DNA of 64,000 nucleotides, from positions 33,752 to 97,751 of the forward strand of contig NZ_JAPDOG010000017.1 of assembly GCF_026013545.1 (NCBI RefSeq), given 5' to 3'. Each line of letters begins with the position of its first letter. Position 1 is the first letter of the stretch. The DNA is from Defluviimonas salinarum. GTDB taxonomy: Bacteria; Pseudomonadota; Alphaproteobacteria; Rhodobacterales; Rhodobacteraceae. The position numbers and the translations under genes were made by a program. This document shows, one piece after another, positions 19,106 through 29,844 of this stretch. The notes beneath the pieces were generated by a model. That model had not been told where the DNA came from. It was given only the letters and a program-made list of their open reading frames with translations, and ran no database searches.

Positions 19106-19409
19106 ACCGTTCCCCCTTTGCTCGGCTGGCGCGCCGGTCGCGAGCCCGCTTCGGGCCGAAGATACGGGAATCGGATTCGCCTGTCAAAAATGTTCGAATA
19201 TGCGCGTCAACGCCTTGGTGTGCGCCTTCACCGCGCTTTTCCCCACGAGCATCTTGCCGATTACTGAGCCGATTCTTCGGATAAGATGCACGTAACGCAC
19301 TGATATAGAAAAGAAAATAAACTTAAAACGCAAAACGAAAATATTATGTTTCGTTTTCATTCGCTTTTGGGATAGAAGATGATCCATCCGAGTGCGGACT
19401 GCGGAGAGA
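19106..19409. other. Intergenic region between glpR and glpD
   Basis: A 304-base divergent promoter region with no credible gene. The glpD-proximal half (about 19280-19380) is strikingly AT-rich for this genome. It contains an A-rich tract, repeated AAAACG elements and the inverted repeat listed separately. A sequence resembling an E. coli GlpR half-site (AATGTTCGAATA, 19189-19200) lies nearer glpR. A short reading frame through the region has no coding character. Confidence 0.7.
19332..19357. promoter_or_regulatory. Probable GlpR operator (AAAACGAAA-N8-TTTCGTTTT)
   Basis: A perfect 9+9 inverted repeat, AAAACGAAA at 19332-19340 and TTTCGTTTT at 19349-19357, with an 8-base AT-rich spacer. It is flanked by partial copies (AAAACG just before, TTCGCTTTT-like just after). 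The repeat lies 52 bases before the glpD start, in the only strongly AT-rich patch of the window. DeoR-family repressors bind TTTCG-type repeats, so GlpR is the natural candidate. Confidence 0.6.
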
Positions 19410-21008
19410 ATGGTGGACGGCACCGAACAACAGGACATCCACGATCTGTTCGTCGTCGGCGGCGGCATCAACGGCTGTGGCATCGCCCGCGATGCGGCGG
19501 GGCGCGGATTGAAGGTGGTCCTCGCCGAGATGAATGACCTGGCGTCTGCCACCTCCAGCGCCTCGACCAAGCTCTTTCACGGCGGCCTGCGCTATCTCGA
19601 GTACTTCGAGATCCGCCTCGTGCGAGAGGCGCTGGTCGAACGCGAGGCGCTGCTCAGGGCGATGCCGCATATCAGCTGGCCAATGCGTTTCGTGCTGCCC
19701 TATTACGACGACATGCGCTTCGAGGGCGCGACACCCACATCGCGCATTCTCGGCATCGTCATGCCTTGGATGCGGGGACGCCGCCCCGCCTGGCTGATCC
19801 GTCTCGGCCTGTTCCTCTATGACAATCTCGGCGGGCGGAAGATCCTGCCGGGAACGCGCTCTCTTGATCTGGCCTCCGACCCCGCGGGCCGCCCGCTCAA
19901 GGACAAGTTCCGCAAGGCCTTCGAGTATTCCGACTGCTGGATCGAGGATTCCCGCCTTGTCGTGCTGAACGCGCGCGATGCAGCGGCGCGTGGCGCGACG
20001 ATCCTGACGCGCACCAAGGTCACGGCTGCTCGGCAGGTGCAGGGTGTCTGGGAAGTCACCGTCGCGGATGAGCAGGGCACCCGCAAGGTCCGGGCGCGGA
20101 TGCTCGTCAATGCCGGCGGGCCGTGGGTCGGCGACATCATTCACGACACGGTGGGGTTGCGCTCTGGCGAAGGCGTGCGACTGGTGCGCGGCAGCCATAT
20201 CGTGACGAAACGGCTCTATGATCACGACAAGTGCTACTTCTTCCAGGGCGAGGACGGCCGGATCATCTTCGCGATCCCCTACGAGACCGATTTCACCCTG
20301 ATCGGCACGACCGACGCGGAGCACCCCGATGCCTCGATCAAGCCGGTCTGCACGCCGGAGGAACAGGACTACCTCTGCGCCTTTGCGTCGAAATACTTCG
20401 AGAAGCCGGTGACGCGCTCCGACATCGTCTGGACCTACTCCGGCGTCCGGCCGCTTTACGACGACGGCGCCCAGTCAGCGACGGCGGCGACCAGGGACTA
20501 TACGCTGAAGATCGACACCTCCGCCGGTGCGCCGGTGCTCAACGTCTTCGGCGGCAAGATCACCACCTACCGACGGCTCGCCGAGAGCGCGATGGACAAG
20601 ATTGGCGCGGCTCTGGGCGTCGCGACGGCGGGCTGGACGGGGGGCGTGCCGTTGCCCGGGGGCGACTTCCCGGTCGGCGACGTGGCGCGGCTGATCGCGG
20701 AACTGAAGACCGCTTATCCGTTCCTGAGCGAGTTCTGGGCTCGCCGCCTCGTCCGCGCCTACGGGAGCGAGGCGCGGTCCGTGCTTGGTGACGCACAGTC
20801 GGCGGCCGACCTCGGCGAGGATTTCGGCGCGACGCTGAGCGAGCGCGAGGTCGTCTGGCTCATGGACAAGGAGTTCGCGCGCACCGCCGAGGACGTGGTC
20901 TGGCGGCGCTCGAAGCTTGGTCTTCGGCTGAGCGCCGAGCAGATCGCCGCGCTCGACACATGGATGGAGAAGGCTCGCCGCAACGCAACCTTTCACGCGG
21001 CCGAGTAG
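19410..21008 (+). CDS. glpD: Aerobic glycerol-3-phosphate dehydrogenase
   Basis: A 532-residue FAD-dependent membrane-associated enzyme that oxidises glycerol-3-phosphate to dihydroxyacetone phosphate and passes electrons to quinone. The FAD fold is FVVGGGINGCGIARDAAGRG. Family motifs LASATSSASTKLFHGGLRYLE, INAGG-type NAGGPWVGD, VRGSHIV and IPYETDFTLIGTTD are all present, as is the C-terminal DAO_C domain. The start is uncertain. ATG at 19410 is chosen; GTG at 19413 has better spacing to GGAGAG at 19403, and GTG at 19392 is also open. It heads the glycerol operon. Confidence 0.95.
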   Translation: MVDGTEQQDIHDLFVVGGGINGCGIARDAAGRGLKVVLAEMNDLASATSSASTKLFHGGLRYLEYFEIRLVREALVEREALLRAMPHISWPMRFVLPYYDDMRFEGATPTSRILGIVMPWMRGRRPAWLIRLGLFLYDNLGGRKILPGTRSLDLASDPAGRPLKDKFRKAFEYSDCWIEDSRLVVLNARDAAARGATILTRTKVTAARQVQGVWEVTVADEQGTRKVRARMLVNAGGPWVGDIIHDTVGLRSGEGVRLVRGSHIVTKRLYDHDKCYFFQGEDGRIIFAIPYETDFTLIGTTDAEHPDASIKPVCTPEEQDYLCAFASKYFEKPVTRSDIVWTYSGVRPLYDDGAQSATAATRDYTLKIDTSAGAPVLNVFGGKITTYRRLAESAMDKIGAALGVATAGWTGGVPLPGGDFPVGDVARLIAELKTAYPFLSEFWARRLVRAYGSEARSVLGDAQSAADLGEDFGATLSEREVVWLMDKEFARTAEDVVWRRSKLGLRLSAEQIAALDTWMEKARRNATFHAAE

Positions 21009-21025
21009 GGGTTAGGGAGACAGCA

Positions 21026-22114
21026 ATGACACTGACGCTTGATGGGGTCACCAAGGTCGTGAACGGCCAGACCCACATACACCCGACCACCCTGACCCTC
21101 CAGAACGGGACGATGAACGTTCTTCTCGGGCCGACCCTGTCGGGCAAGACCTCGCTCATGCGGCTCATGGCCGGGCTCGACGTGCCGCAAAGCGGCCGCG
21201 TGCTGTGGAACGGGGAGGACGTGACCCGCCAGCGGGTGCAGGACCGCAAGGTGGCGATGGTCTACCAGCAATTCATCAACTACCCGTCGATGACAGTCTA
21301 CGAGAACATCGCGAGCCCGATGCGGCTTTTGGGCAAGTCGAGGGACGAGATCGACAGGGCGGTGCGCAAGTCGGCGGAGCTGATGAAGCTGACGCCGCTG
21401 CTCGACCGCAAGCCGCTGGAGCTTTCGGGCGGCCAGCAACAGCGCTGCGCGCTGGCGCGGGCGCTGGTGAAGAACGCGGGCCTCGTGCTCCTCGACGAAC
21501 CGCTGGCCAACCTCGACTACAAGCTGCGCGAGGAACTGCGGGTGGAGATCCCGAAGATCTTCGAGGAATCGGGCTCGATCTTCCTCTATGCGACAACCGA
21601 ACCCGAGGAGGCGCTTCTGCTCGGCGGCAACACCGCGACGCTCTGGGAGGGCCGCGTGACGCAGTTCGGGCCTACGCCCGAGGTCTACCGCCAACCGGTC
21701 GACGCGACCACCGCGCGGGTCTTCTCGGATCCGCCGATGAACTTCATGCAAGTCTCGAAGACCGGCGGAAAGCTGATGTTCGGCGACGGCCAGTCCTCAC
21801 CGCTGACGGGCAAGCTGCGCGATCTGGCCGACGGCCGCTATGTCGCGGGCTTCCGCCCGAACCATGTCGAGCTCGAAAAGCATACCGCCGACGCGATGGT
21901 CTTCACGGCAACGCTCGATGTCACCGAGATCACCGGGTCGGAGACCTACGTCCATCTCGACCATAACGGCGTCCGCTGGGTTGGGCTCGTGCATGGGGTG
22001 CGCAACCTGCCGCTCGGCAAGGAGATCAAGGCCTATCTCGACCCGGCCCATGTCTACATCTTCGGCGAGGACGGCGCGCTCGTCGTGCCCGCCGCCTACG
22101 CACTCGCGGCCTGA
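21026..22114 (+). CDS. glpS: Glycerol ABC transporter ATP-binding protein GlpS
   Basis: A 362-residue MalK/UgpC-type ATPase. Walker A is GPTLSGKTS (atypical GPTLSGKT instead of GPSGCGKS, as in GlpS proteins). The signature is ELSGGQQQRCALARAL, Walker B is LVLLDEPLANLDYKLREEL, and there is a C-terminal TOBE-like domain. The switch region reads YATTEPEEAL, so the usual His of the H-loop is replaced by Thr-Glu. It pairs with GlpT as a heterodimeric motor, as in the rhizobial glpSTPQUV glycerol importer. The start at 21026 follows GGGAGACAGCA. GlpT follows 12 bases later. Confidence 0.93.
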   Translation: MTLTLDGVTKVVNGQTHIHPTTLTLQNGTMNVLLGPTLSGKTSLMRLMAGLDVPQSGRVLWNGEDVTRQRVQDRKVAMVYQQFINYPSMTVYENIASPMRLLGKSRDEIDRAVRKSAELMKLTPLLDRKPLELSGGQQQRCALARALVKNAGLVLLDEPLANLDYKLREELRVEIPKIFEESGSIFLYATTEPEEALLLGGNTATLWEGRVTQFGPTPEVYRQPVDATTARVFSDPPMNFMQVSKTGGKLMFGDGQSSPLTGKLRDLADGRYVAGFRPNHVELEKHTADAMVFTATLDVTEITGSETYVHLDHNGVRWVGLVHGVRNLPLGKEIKAYLDPAHVYIFGEDGALVVPAAYALAA

Positions 22115-22126
22115 GGGGAGGCGACC

Positions 22127-23202
22127 ATGGCCAAGATCACGCTCGACAACCTCGCGCATTCCTATCTTGCGAACCCGACATCGGAAGACGACTACGCGCT
22201 GAAGGAACTGAACCACGTCTGGAACGACGGCGAAGCCTATGCGCTCCTTGGCGCGTCCGGTTGCGGCAAGTCCACGCTGCTCAACATCATCTCGGGGCTC
22301 CTGAAACCCTCGCGCGGGCGCATCCTCTTCAACGATCAGGACGTGACGGATGCGGCGACGGCGGAACGCAACATCGCGCAGGTGTTCCAGTTCCCGGTCG
22401 TCTACGACACGATGACCGTGCGCGACAACCTCGCCTTCCCGCTGCGCAACCGCGGCCGCGACGAGGCCTATGTCGCCGAGCGTGTGCAGGAAATCGCCCG
22501 CATGATCGGCATGGAGGCCGAGCTCGATCGCAAGGCGCGCGGGCTCACGGCGGATGCCAAGCAGAAAATCTCGCTCGGCCGCGGCATGGTCCGCAAGGAG
22601 GTCAATGCGCTTCTCTTCGACGAGCCGCTGACGGTGATCGACCCGCACATGAAGTGGGAGCTGCGCACCCAGCTCAAGTCGCTGCACCACGAGTTCGGCC
22701 ACACGATGATCTATGTCACCCACGACCAGACCGAGGCGCTGACCTTCGCCGACAAGGTGGTGGTGATGTATGACGGCCGCGTCGTGCAGATCGGCACGCC
22801 GCAGGAGCTGTTCGAGACCCCGGCGCATACCTTCGTCGGCTATTTCATCGGCTCGCCCGGCATGAACGTGATCCCCGCGACAATCGAAGGCAACGTCGCC
22901 AACGTCAACGGCTCACGGGTGCCGCTGTCGCAGGCCTTCGGCAAGCTCGATGGCAAGGTCGAGATCGGAGTCCGCCCGGAATACGCGACGCTCTCGGCCA
23001 GCGAGGGCCTGCCCGTCAAGGTGCGCCGCGTCGAGGACGTGGGCCGCCACAAGATCATCCGGGCCGAGTTCTTCGGCAACGATATCAACATCATCGCCGA
23101 TGAGGGCGCCGCGATCGGCGCGGACATGAACCGGGTCGTCTTCGACCCCGCCCATATCAACGTCTACGCCAATGACTGGCGCGTGGAAGGGGAGGCCGCG
23201 TG

Positions 23203-23203
<1 letters not shown>
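22127..23203 (+). CDS. glpT: Glycerol ABC transporter ATP-binding protein GlpT
   Basis: A 358-residue ATPase, the second motor subunit. Walker A is GASGCGKST, Walker B is NALLFDEPLTVIDPHMKW and the H-loop is YVTHDQTEALTFADK. The signature region is divergent (TADAKQKISLGRGMV in place of LSGGQQQR), while GlpS has a standard signature but an altered H-loop. The two proteins therefore appear complementary, one good composite site per dimer. A TOBE domain is at the C-terminus. Its stop overlaps the glpP start (TGATG). Confidence 0.93.
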
Positions 23204-24926
<1,723 letters not shown>

Positions 24927-24950
24927 TCCCGGGAAAGGGAGGAAAACCGC

Positions 24951-25223
24951 ATGAGCTGGATGGCTTGGACCGTACCGACCGCGATCTTCTTCGCCGTCAT
25001 CGCCTGCCTTCTCGTCACCTTCACGATCCTCGCGATCAGATCTCCCGAGACGCCGCGCGTCGGCGTGCTCCGGATCGAAACGACCCGTGGTGACCGCCTG
25101 TTCATCACGCTTCTGGGCTCGGCCTTCATCAACCTGGCCTGGCTCGGTCTTGTCAGTGCGCCGCAATGGGGCGCCCTGATCGTCTGCCTGATCTACGCCG
25201 CAGCGGTGTTCCGCTGGGTCTGA
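24951..25223 (+). CDS. glpU: Small membrane protein GlpU (DUF2160-like)
   Basis: A 90-residue protein with two to three hydrophobic segments (AIFFAVIACLLVTFTILAI; FINLAWLGLVSAPQWGALIV) and a short hydrophilic linker containing LRIETTRGDRLFI. A small membrane protein occupies this position between glpQ and glpV in rhizobial glpSTPQUV operons. Its role in the transporter is unknown. GGGAGG precedes the start, and the gene is followed by a hairpin before glpV. Confidence 0.85.
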   Translation: MSWMAWTVPTAIFFAVIACLLVTFTILAIRSPETPRVGVLRIETTRGDRLFITLLGSAFINLAWLGLVSAPQWGALIVCLIYAAAVFRWV

Positions 25224-25246
25224 AAGGGCGCTGTCAAGGAGGTGGT

Positions 25247-25268
25247 CCGCCGGCGGGCAAACCGGCGG
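25247..25268 (+). terminator. Hairpin between glpU and glpV
   Basis: CCGCCGG (25247-25253) pairs with CCGGCGG (25262-25268) around an 8-base loop. No U-tract follows, so it is more likely a processing or mRNA-stability element before the binding-protein gene than a full terminator. Confidence 0.4.
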
Positions 25269-25305
25269 GCTGCTTGATAATATCAACGTTCTAAGGGAGG
25301 AACAC

Positions 25306-27024
25306 ATGAAATTGCCATTCAAGTCGACGACAGCGATGGGCATGGCGCTCGCGCTCCTGTCCGGTCCGGCCTTTGCCGGCATGGACGAGGCGAAGGCCTT
25401 CCTCGATGCCGAGATCGGCGACCTCTCGACGCTGAGCCGCGCGGAGCAGGAAGCCGAGATGCAGTGGCTCGTCGATGCCGCGGCGCCCTTCGCCGGCATG
25501 AGCATCAAGGTGGTGTCCGAGACGATCCCCACCCATGAATACGAATCCAAGGTTCTCGCTGCCGCCTTCACCGCGATCACCGGCATCCAGGTCACCCACG
25601 ACCTGATCGGCGAGGGCGACGTCGTCGAGAAGCTGCAGACCCAGATGCAGTCGGGCGAGAACATCTACGACGCCTACGTCAACGACAGCGACCTGATCGG
25701 CACCCACTGGCGCTATCAGCAGGCACGCAGCCTGACGGACTGGATGGCGGGTGAAGGCGCCGACGTCACTTCTCCGACGCTCGACCTTGAAGATTTCATC
25801 GGGCTTCAGTTCACCACCGCGCCGGACGGCGAGCTTTACCAACTCCCCGACCAGCAATTCGCCAATCTCTACTGGTTCCGGTACGACTGGTTCAACGACG
25901 CGAAGAACAAGGAGGACTTCAAGGCCGCATACGGCTACGACCTCGGTGTTCCGGTCAACTGGTCGGCCTACGAGGACATCGCCGAGTTCTTCACCGGCCG
26001 CGATCTCAGCCACATGGGCGTCGAGGGCGAGATCTACGGCAACATGGATTACGGCAAGAAGGACCCGTCGCTCGGCTGGCGCTACACCGACGCCTGGATG
26101 TCGATGGCCGGTATGGGCGACAAGGGCGAGCCGAACGGCCTGCCCGTCGACGAATGGGGTATCCGCGTGGACGAGAACTCGCGTCCCGTCGGGTCCTGCG
26201 TTGCGCGGGGCGGCGCCACCAATGACGCGGCGGCGGTCTATGCGGTCACCAAGGCGATCGAGTGGCTACAGAAGTATACACCGCCGGCGGCGATGGGCAT
26301 GACCTTCTCGGAGGCCGGCCCGATTCCAGCACAGGGCAACATCGCCCAGCAGATGTTCATGTACACCACCTTCGTGCCTTCGCTTGTCGAGGAGGGCATT
26401 CCGGTCATGAACGAAGATGGCACGCCGAAGTGGCGTCTGGCTCCGTCGCCGCATGGCGTCTACTGGTCGGAAGGCACGAAGATCGGCTACCAGGACGTCG
26501 GATCGTGGACCATTCTGAAGTCCACTCCGGACGACCGCGCCAAGGCGGCCTGGCTCTATGGACAGTTTGTCACCTCCAAGACCGTCGACGTGAAGAAGTC
26601 GCATGAGGGGCTGACCTTCATCCGAGAGTCCACGATCCAGCACCAGAGCTTCACCGACCGCGCGCCAAAGCTCGGCGGCCTGATCGAGTTCTACCGCTCG
26701 CCGGCCCGCGTGCAGTGGTCGCCGACCGGCACGAACGTGCCTGACTATCCGAAGCTGGCGCAGCTCTGGTGGCAGAACATCGGCGATGCGATGTCCGGCG
26801 CCAAGACCCCGCAGGGTGCCCTCGACGCGCTTTGCGAGGAGCAGGAGAAGGTGCTCGAGCGGCTCGAGCGTGCCGGCGTCCAGGGTGACATCGGTCCGAA
26901 GATGAACGAGCCGAAGGATCCGCAGGAATGGCTCGACGCGCCCGGCGCGCCGGTCGCCAAGATCGACGAGGATCCCACCCCGGAGACGATCGGCTATGAT
27001 GAACTGATCGCCTCCTGGCAGTAA
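25306..27024 (+). CDS. glpV: Glycerol ABC transporter substrate-binding protein GlpV
   Basis: A 572-residue periplasmic binding protein with a Sec leader (MKLPFKSTTAMGMALALL, cut after FAG or AFA). It is longer than most sugar-binding proteins and rich in aromatic motifs (NLYWFRYDWFNDAKNKEDF; DPSLGWRYTDAWMSMAGMG), as is typical of GlpV. It delivers glycerol to GlpPQ. GGGAGG is well placed at 25294-25299. A strong hairpin follows the gene, which would favour high steady-state levels of upstream mRNA. Confidence 0.93.
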   Translation: MKLPFKSTTAMGMALALLSGPAFAGMDEAKAFLDAEIGDLSTLSRAEQEAEMQWLVDAAAPFAGMSIKVVSETIPTHEYESKVLAAAFTAITGIQVTHDLIGEGDVVEKLQTQMQSGENIYDAYVNDSDLIGTHWRYQQARSLTDWMAGEGADVTSPTLDLEDFIGLQFTTAPDGELYQLPDQQFANLYWFRYDWFNDAKNKEDFKAAYGYDLGVPVNWSAYEDIAEFFTGRDLSHMGVEGEIYGNMDYGKKDPSLGWRYTDAWMSMAGMGDKGEPNGLPVDEWGIRVDENSRPVGSCVARGGATNDAAAVYAVTKAIEWLQKYTPPAAMGMTFSEAGPIPAQGNIAQQMFMYTTFVPSLVEEGIPVMNEDGTPKWRLAPSPHGVYWSEGTKIGYQDVGSWTILKSTPDDRAKAAWLYGQFVTSKTVDVKKSHEGLTFIRESTIQHQSFTDRAPKLGGLIEFYRSPARVQWSPTGTNVPDYPKLAQLWWQNIGDAMSGAKTPQGALDALCEEQEKVLERLERAGVQGDIGPKMNEPKDPQEWLDAPGAPVAKIDEDPTPETIGYDELIASWQ

Positions 27025-27032
27025 CCTGCCCC

Positions 27033-27058
27033 TGGCCGGGGCTTTCGGGCCCCGGCCA
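27033..27058 (+). terminator. Strong hairpin between glpV and glpK
   Basis: TGGCCGGGGC (27033-27042) and GCCCCGGCCA (27049-27058) form a perfect 10-base-pair stem with a TTTCGG loop, 8 bases after the glpV stop. No U-tract follows, so transcription probably continues into glpK at a reduced level. Confidence 0.6.
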
Positions 27059-27104
27059 TCCGGTCCTTCCAACCGGCCAGTTCACAAATTGACAGGGCGG
27101 CCCC

Positions 27105-28592
27105 ATGACCCATGTTCTCGCCATCGACCAGGGCACGACATCGAGCCGCGCCATCGTCTTCGACAGCACGATGCGCATCGTTGCGGCAGCCCAGGAAGAG
27201 TTCCCGCAGCATTTCCCGGCCAGCGGCTGGGTCGAGCATGACCCGGCGGACCTCTGGTCGACGACCGCCGGAACCTGCCGCGCCGCCATCGAGCGGGCTG
27301 GGCTGAAGCCTTCCGACATTGCCGCCGTCGGCATCACCAACCAGCGCGAGACGACCCTTGTTTGGGACGCGAAGACCGGTCAGCCGGTTTACAACGCGAT
27401 CGTCTGGCAGGACCGCCGGACGTCGGATTTCTGCAAGGAGCTGCGCGACACCGGCTTCGCCGAGACGATCACCGCGCGGACCGGGCTGCTGGCGGACCCG
27501 TATTTCTCCGGCACCAAGCTCAGATGGATTCTCGACCATGTCGACGGCGCGCGTGAGCGCGCGGCGCGGGGCGAGCTGAAGTTCGGTACCGTCGACTGCT
27601 TTCTGATCTGGAAGCTCACCGGCGGTGCGGTTCATGCCACCGATGCGACCAACGCCGCGCGGACGATGCTCTACGACATCCACAAGGGCCGCTGGAGCCG
27701 CACCATCTGCGAGCGGTTCGGCATCCCGATGGCGATGCTGCCCGAGGTGCGCGACAGCGCGGCCGACTTCGGCCACACGCGCGCCGATCTTTTCGGTCGT
27801 GAATTGCCGATCCTCGGCGTGGCCGGCGACCAGCAGGCGGCGACGGTCGGACAGGCCTGCTTCGCACCCGGAATGATGAAATCGACCTACGGGACCGGGT
27901 GTTTCGCGCTTCTGAATACCGGCGCGACGCCGGTGGCCTCGAAGAACCGGCTGCTCACGACCATCGCCTACCAGCTCGACGGCAAGCCGACCTACGCGCT
28001 CGAAGGCTCGATCTTCATCGCCGGCGCGGTGGTGCAATGGCTGCGCGACGGGCTGAAAATCATCCGCGCGGCCGCCGAGACCCAGCCCCTGGCAGAGCAG
28101 GCCGATCCGACCCAGGAGGTGATCCTCGTGCCGGCCTTCACCGGCCTCGGCGCGCCCTACTGGAACGCGGAAAGCCGCGGCGCGATCTTCGGGCTCTCAC
28201 GCAATTCCGGACCGAACGAGCTTGCCCGCGCGGCGCTCGAAAGCGTCGGCTACCAGACCCGCGACCTTCTCGACGCGATGTATGCGGACTGGTCGCAGGA
28301 CGGCGCCAGCAGCGTGCTGCGCGTCGATGGCGGGCTCAGCGCCTCGGATTTCGCGATGCAGTTCCTGGCCGACATCATCGGGGCCCCGGTCGACCGGCCG
28401 CGCGTCCTCGAGACCACCGCGATGGGGGCGGCCTGGCTCGCCGGCCAGCGCGCCGGCCTCTATCCCGGGCGGGAGGAATTCGCCAAGGGCTGGGCGCTCG
28501 AGCGCCGCTTCGAACCCGCGATGGGCGACGCCACCCGCGCCGCCAAACATGCCAACTGGAAACGCGCGGTGCAAAGCACCCTGGGGTATTGA
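27105..28592 (+). CDS. glpK: Glycerol kinase
   Basis: A 495-residue FGGY-family kinase of standard length that phosphorylates glycerol to sn-glycerol-3-phosphate. The ATP-binding loop is [15 protein letters not shown] at the N-terminus. The first FGGY signature region is [11 protein letters not shown] and the second is [30 protein letters not shown] and [14 protein letters not shown] are also present. It completes the uptake-phosphorylation-oxidation route with GlpSTPQUV and GlpD. Confidence 0.97.
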   Translation: MTHVLAIDQGTTSSRAIVFDSTMRIVAAAQEEFPQHFPASGWVEHDPADLWSTTAGTCRAAIERAGLKPSDIAAVGITNQRETTLVWDAKTGQPVYNAIVWQDRRTSDFCKELRDTGFAETITARTGLLADPYFSGTKLRWILDHVDGARERAARGELKFGTVDCFLIWKLTGGAVHATDATNAARTMLYDIHKGRWSRTICERFGIPMAMLPEVRDSAADFGHTRADLFGRELPILGVAGDQQAATVGQACFAPGMMKSTYGTGCFALLNTGATPVASKNRLLTTIAYQLDGKPTYALEGSIFIAGAVVQWLRDGLKIIRAAAETQPLAEQADPTQEVILVPAFTGLGAPYWNAESRGAIFGLSRNSGPNELARAALESVGYQTRDLLDAMYADWSQDGASSVLRVDGGLSASDFAMQFLADIIGAPVDRPRVLETTAMGAAWLAGQRAGLYPGREEFAKGWALERRFEPAMGDATRAAKHANWKRAVQSTLGY

Positions 28593-28595
28593 CCG

Positions 28596-29753
28596 ATGGC
28601 CGATGCCCCGGCGTTCTCGATCGCCTGCCCGACCCGCATCCGCTTCGGCCCCGGCACACATCGCGAATTGCCCGCATTCCTGCCCGCCGAAGCGCGGACC
28701 ATCGCCTTCGTTCAGGGGCAGGGCGGCAGTGCCGCCGAACCCGTCCTGAATTGCCTGCGCGAACAGGGGCTTGACCCCGTGGTGCTGCGCTGCGCGGGAG
28801 AGCCCACGGTCGGCTCCGTCAACGCGGCCTGCGAGGCATTGAACGGCGCGGTGCCGGACGCGGTCGTGGCCTGCGGCGGCGGATCGGTCATCGACACCGG
28901 CAAGGTGCTTTCCTTCCTCCTCTCGCACAATCTGCGGCTCGGCGAGGATTTCGAGACCCTCGACGCCCACCTTCTCGCGACACCGGCACGGGTGCCCTGC
29001 ATCGCGTTGCCGACCACGGCCGGCACGGGCGCCGAGGTGACCGCCAACGCGGTGCTCGGTGTCCCGTCCCGCGCCGCGAAGATCAGCTTGAGAGGGCGGG
29101 CCATCACCCCCGAGGTCGCCCTCGTCGATCCGGAGCTGATGCGCTCGGCCCCGATGCCCGTCAAGCTTCACTCGGGGCTCGACGCCGTGACGCAGGTGAT
29201 CGAGGCCTATGTCTCCGCTGCCCGGACCCCCTTCTCCGACGCCCTGAGCCGCCCGGCGATCGCCGCGGGGCTCGACGCCCTGCGCCGCGTGATCGAGACG
29301 GACAGCCCGCAGGCGATGTGCGACCTGTCCTGGGTCAGCCTGTCCAGCGGTCTGGCGCTCGCCAATGGCGGGCTTGGCGCCGCCCACGGTCTGGCCTCGG
29401 TTCTCGGCGCATGCAGTTCAGCCCCGCATGGAGCGCTTTGCGGACGGCTCCTGCCGCCGGTCCTGCGCCGCAATCATGCGCTCGCCGCCGTGGGTGACGA
29501 TGCGCAGCGCCGGCTGTCCGAAAGTGTCGGAGAAATCTCGCGCATATTCCCGCCGCATCACGGCGCGGATCCGCTCTCGGGGCTGGAGCGGTGGATGGAC
29601 ATGCAGGGCCTGCCGCGTTTGGCCGACTGGTCCATCCACCGGGAGTCGCTGGGCGACCTTGCCGTTGCCGCCGTCACCGCGTCTTCCAGCCGCAAGAATC
29701 CGGTGCCATTGACGGCGAAGGATCTGGCCGAGATTCTGCAGGACGCATTCTGA
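28596..29753 (+). CDS. Iron-containing-type alcohol dehydrogenase (Fe-ADH family)
   Basis: A 385-residue group III alcohol dehydrogenase with the NAD motif ACGGGSVIDTGK (near residue 92), PTTAGTGAEVTANAVL and LVDPELM. Of the four usual metal ligands, Asp in GLDAVTQVIEAYVS, His in GAAHGLASVLG and His in APHGAL are present. The second ligand, normally His four residues after the Asp (DALTH), is Gln here. Some family branches share that change and may use another metal or none. It starts 3 bases after glpK, so it belongs to the glycerol operon. It could act on glycerol, dihydroxyacetone or 1,3-propanediol/aldehydes, but the substrate is unknown. Confidence 0.85.
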   Translation: MADAPAFSIACPTRIRFGPGTHRELPAFLPAEARTIAFVQGQGGSAAEPVLNCLREQGLDPVVLRCAGEPTVGSVNAACEALNGAVPDAVVACGGGSVIDTGKVLSFLLSHNLRLGEDFETLDAHLLATPARVPCIALPTTAGTGAEVTANAVLGVPSRAAKISLRGRAITPEVALVDPELMRSAPMPVKLHSGLDAVTQVIEAYVSAARTPFSDALSRPAIAAGLDALRRVIETDSPQAMCDLSWVSLSSGLALANGGLGAAHGLASVLGACSSAPHGALCGRLLPPVLRRNHALAAVGDDAQRRLSESVGEISRIFPPHHGADPLSGLERWMDMQGLPRLADWSIHRESLGDLAVAAVTASSSRKNPVPLTAKDLAEILQDAF

Positions 29754-29819
29754 GCCGCCTTCGAGCCTCGGCGGCGATGCTCCGCAAGAGCCGTTCACCG
29801 GGTCGCGTCGTGCGGCGGC

Positions 29820-29843
29820 GCGGCGCCCCGGTTTAGGGGCCGC
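29820..29843. terminator. Hairpin between convergent operons
   Basis: GCGG-CG-CCCC (29820-29829) can pair with GGGGCCGC (29836-29843) around GGTTTA, with a 2-base bulge. It lies between the convergent ends of the glycerol operon and the minus-strand catabolic operon, where a bidirectional terminator is expected. Confidence 0.4.
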
Positions 29844-29844
29844 C

